Positions 62,127 through 64,000 of a stretch of DNA of 64,000 bases are shown in pieces. A model generated the notes under the pieces. That model saw only the letters and a program-made list of their open reading frames with translations. It was not told where the DNA came from and did not search any database. This DNA comes from Coriaria nepalensis (taxonomy: Eukaryota; Streptophyta; Magnoliopsida; Cucurbitales; Coriariaceae): positions 11,422,501-11,486,500 of the forward strand of contig CP114486.1 in NCBI GenBank assembly GCA_027186245.1, read 5' to 3'. The position numbers were made by a program, and so were the translations under genes. Each line of letters starts with the position of its first letter. Positions within the stretch are counted from its first letter, which is position 1.

Positions 62127-64000
62127 TTTGGATGGTATGAGAAATTTATAACATCCGAGGTTTCAAATCGGATATTCATGTAAGTTTTTTATACACGCAA
62201 TTTATTATTCTTGTGTTTTATACTCTACTTTTACATAGATTTGTGTAGAGAGAGAGGGGTAGAGGCATAGTGACCAAAAAACCCAAAAAACAAAGACTAA
62301 TTGTTCGTATACTATTACTGTGTCGGAAAGCGGAGAAGATATACCATACCGTGACTTGTGAATTTGTTATCTTTGCAAAGAAGAGAAGACGACCAATCCA
62401 TAACTTCATCTGTCGCATTCCAAAAAGTTGTTCTAATGATTTCACATGTCATGCATGTCGTATTCCAAAAAGTTGCGAGCGACTAATTGATTTGACACAC
62501 ATCAGTGGGCTCTTAGCCCAATCTGTTGTTCGAATTCCTTTTTTTCATGATACTTGTTCTTCCCAGCAAAGGATTCCCGCCACTTCGGCAAGGAAGGAAG
62601 ATAAATTTTTGGGTACACGTTTACTGGATTGATATATCTCATGTATAAATTTGATAGGATAGCATGATATAACAGTATAAAAATAACATATACAGTTAAT
62701 ATAAATCAGTCCACGCAGTTTCCACGAGAATTTCTCAATAAGAAATCATATAAAAAGATACTCTATAATCAATAAAGAGATTGATTGCATACTTTAAATA
62801 TGAAGCACCAGTATGAATAAAATAAAGAATCATAGTATGACAAATATCACCAATAATATCAGTTTGTACTGAAAAAACGACGAACAAAACTTTTTTTTTT
62901 CCTTGGCAACAAAAAAAAAAATGTAATACCTAAAAGACTTGTAATAATTAAAATATATCATTAAAATATATTTATATAAATAGGGACACGATCCGAATCT
63001 AATCCCAAGATCACTAAGAGACTTGTTGTTGTACTGATTAATTGCCAACAACCCATAGAAAATCAAAACCGTTGGTTATTTTCCCCAAAAGATATCAAAA
63101 GTTAATGGACGGTCTGAAATTTACTAATATTATGAGCCAATAAAAAAACATCATAGTCCTTCAAATTTGATAAAAGAAGTAAGGATAATTTTAATAATAA
63201 GATTTCTATAATTGTAAAACTAGGATAAGATTTCTATAATTTTATTTTATTTTATTTTTTTAGATAAATCATTTTTTTTCCATGATAATAATTTGATGAT
63301 GGCCGTTCGAAAAAGCGTTGTTTTAAAAGAATCGTCATAATTTATATAAATATTTGAAATTATTTATAAATTTTTAAATAAAAAATGAGTGCTTTATTTT
63401 AATTTTAAAAAAATAAATAAAAGTCAGGATAAAGAATTAAGTAAGATTAATAATGCGGAGACGCAAATCTGTGATTCTTTTCACATAAACTGTAGAATTT
63501 AGTTAAAAACAATAATTAATTCATGGAAAGCTATTATTAAAAATAAAAAAGAAGTCAAAAACTGACAATTAGGACAGAGTTATAAGTAAAAGACATAAAC
63601 AAAACAATACAACTGGACTGGACAGCCATGTGAAAATTCTGAACCAGTCCCAAAGTGGACAAAGAAGTCAAACGGAAGACGACAAAGGACAAACTACAAA
63701 GGTTGTCCTAAAAAAAGATTAAGAATACTGATTACGAGACAACCGTTGTTGTAGATTAGATCCCAAAGACGAGATCAGCTGGGGTGCTTTAACCCTCCTG
63801 CACGTGCCTCGTAAGTATTTTTCTGTACTAAATATTTTTATGTAATTTTTATTAAGTTATTTAATATAAATTTAATTTTTAATATTTCGTAATAATTATA
63901 TTATATTAAATATATATTTTATTTATGTTTATGTTCATAATTATATTATGTTCATAATTATATTATGTTCATGTTTATAATTTTTTACTTGTGTGAATAT
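62127..64000. other. Region downstream of PUB, no gene recognised
   Basis: The first few hundred bases are probably 3' UTR. Near 62411-62480 a ~45-bp unit with ATTCCAAAAAGTTG is repeated twice. The open frame there (62270-62632) has no recognisable product. The remainder is AT-rich, and the last 150 nt are almost purely A/T. Confidence 0.5.

Noticed and set aside
62270..62632. 120-codon open frame downstream of PUB
   Set aside because: Cys/Lys-rich product with a duplicated segment but no known family, and no promoter or homologue visible; probably chance or 3' sequence.
1..64000. CRISPR arrays, bacterial operons, or an integrated virus
   Set aside because: No regularly spaced repeats of CRISPR type, no prokaryotic gene organisation, and every reverse-transcriptase-type fragment fits a plant LTR retrotransposon.

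Overview
This is a 64 kb window of nuclear plant DNA, almost certainly from a core eudicot. Genes carry GT-AG introns and are widely spaced. The intergenic DNA is AT-rich and holds degraded LTR retrotransposons, a Mutator-like element, MITEs and microsatellites. Every recognisable protein belongs to a plant family. I cannot name the species.

Layout. 0-7.5 kb: an MRG-family chromodomain gene (minus strand, 11 exons including a 14-nt microexon), then a small secreted-peptide gene of the PIP type (plus). 7.6-10.1 kb: a broken CrRLK1L receptor kinase (minus). 10.5-14.6 kb: a decayed Ty1/copia element with both LTRs, PBS and PPT. 15.1-16.5 kb: a CYP81-type P450 pseudogene with an internal deletion and a probable solo LTR inside it. 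19.3-21.2 kb: an intact two-exon CYP81-type P450 (minus). 21.8-22.4 kb: a ~645-bp imperfect foldback. 25.6-29.8 kb: a complete 14-exon HOS15 gene (LisH + WD40). 30.2-32.4 kb: an ELI1-like PPR-DYW pseudogene (minus) split by a 438-bp MITE. 32.9-34.1 kb: a B3 (REM-like) gene or remnant (minus). 39.5-41.8 kb: a complete GH3 auxin-amido synthetase gene with two TGTCTC boxes upstream. 43.8-48.5 kb: two Ty3/gypsy remnants, one consisting of little more than LTR-gag-LTR. 50.4-52.6 kb: a complete NRAMP3/4-type metal transporter. 53-57 kb: a MULE remnant and a telomere-like minisatellite. 57.8-62.1 kb: a complete PUB4/PUB2-type U-box/ARM E3 ligase. 62.1-64 kb: no gene seen.

How it fits together. The genes do not form a pathway. 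Themes are auxin conjugation (GH3), defence or signalling (PIP peptide, RLK remnant, PUB), secondary metabolism (CYP81), vacuolar metal export (NRAMP) and chromatin regulation (MRG, HOS15). The striking point is gene order. From memory of Arabidopsis locus numbers, the order MRG-PIP-RLK-CYP81-HOS15-ELI1-GH3-NRAMP-PUB appears to be the unfractionated ancestor of three separate Arabidopsis segments: At4g37280-37390, At2g23140-23270 and At5g67310-67340. No single Arabidopsis segment has all of these genes, but this window has all of them as genes or relics.

Exon limits come from reading splice sites by eye and may be off by a base in places. Borders of decayed mobile elements are approximate.
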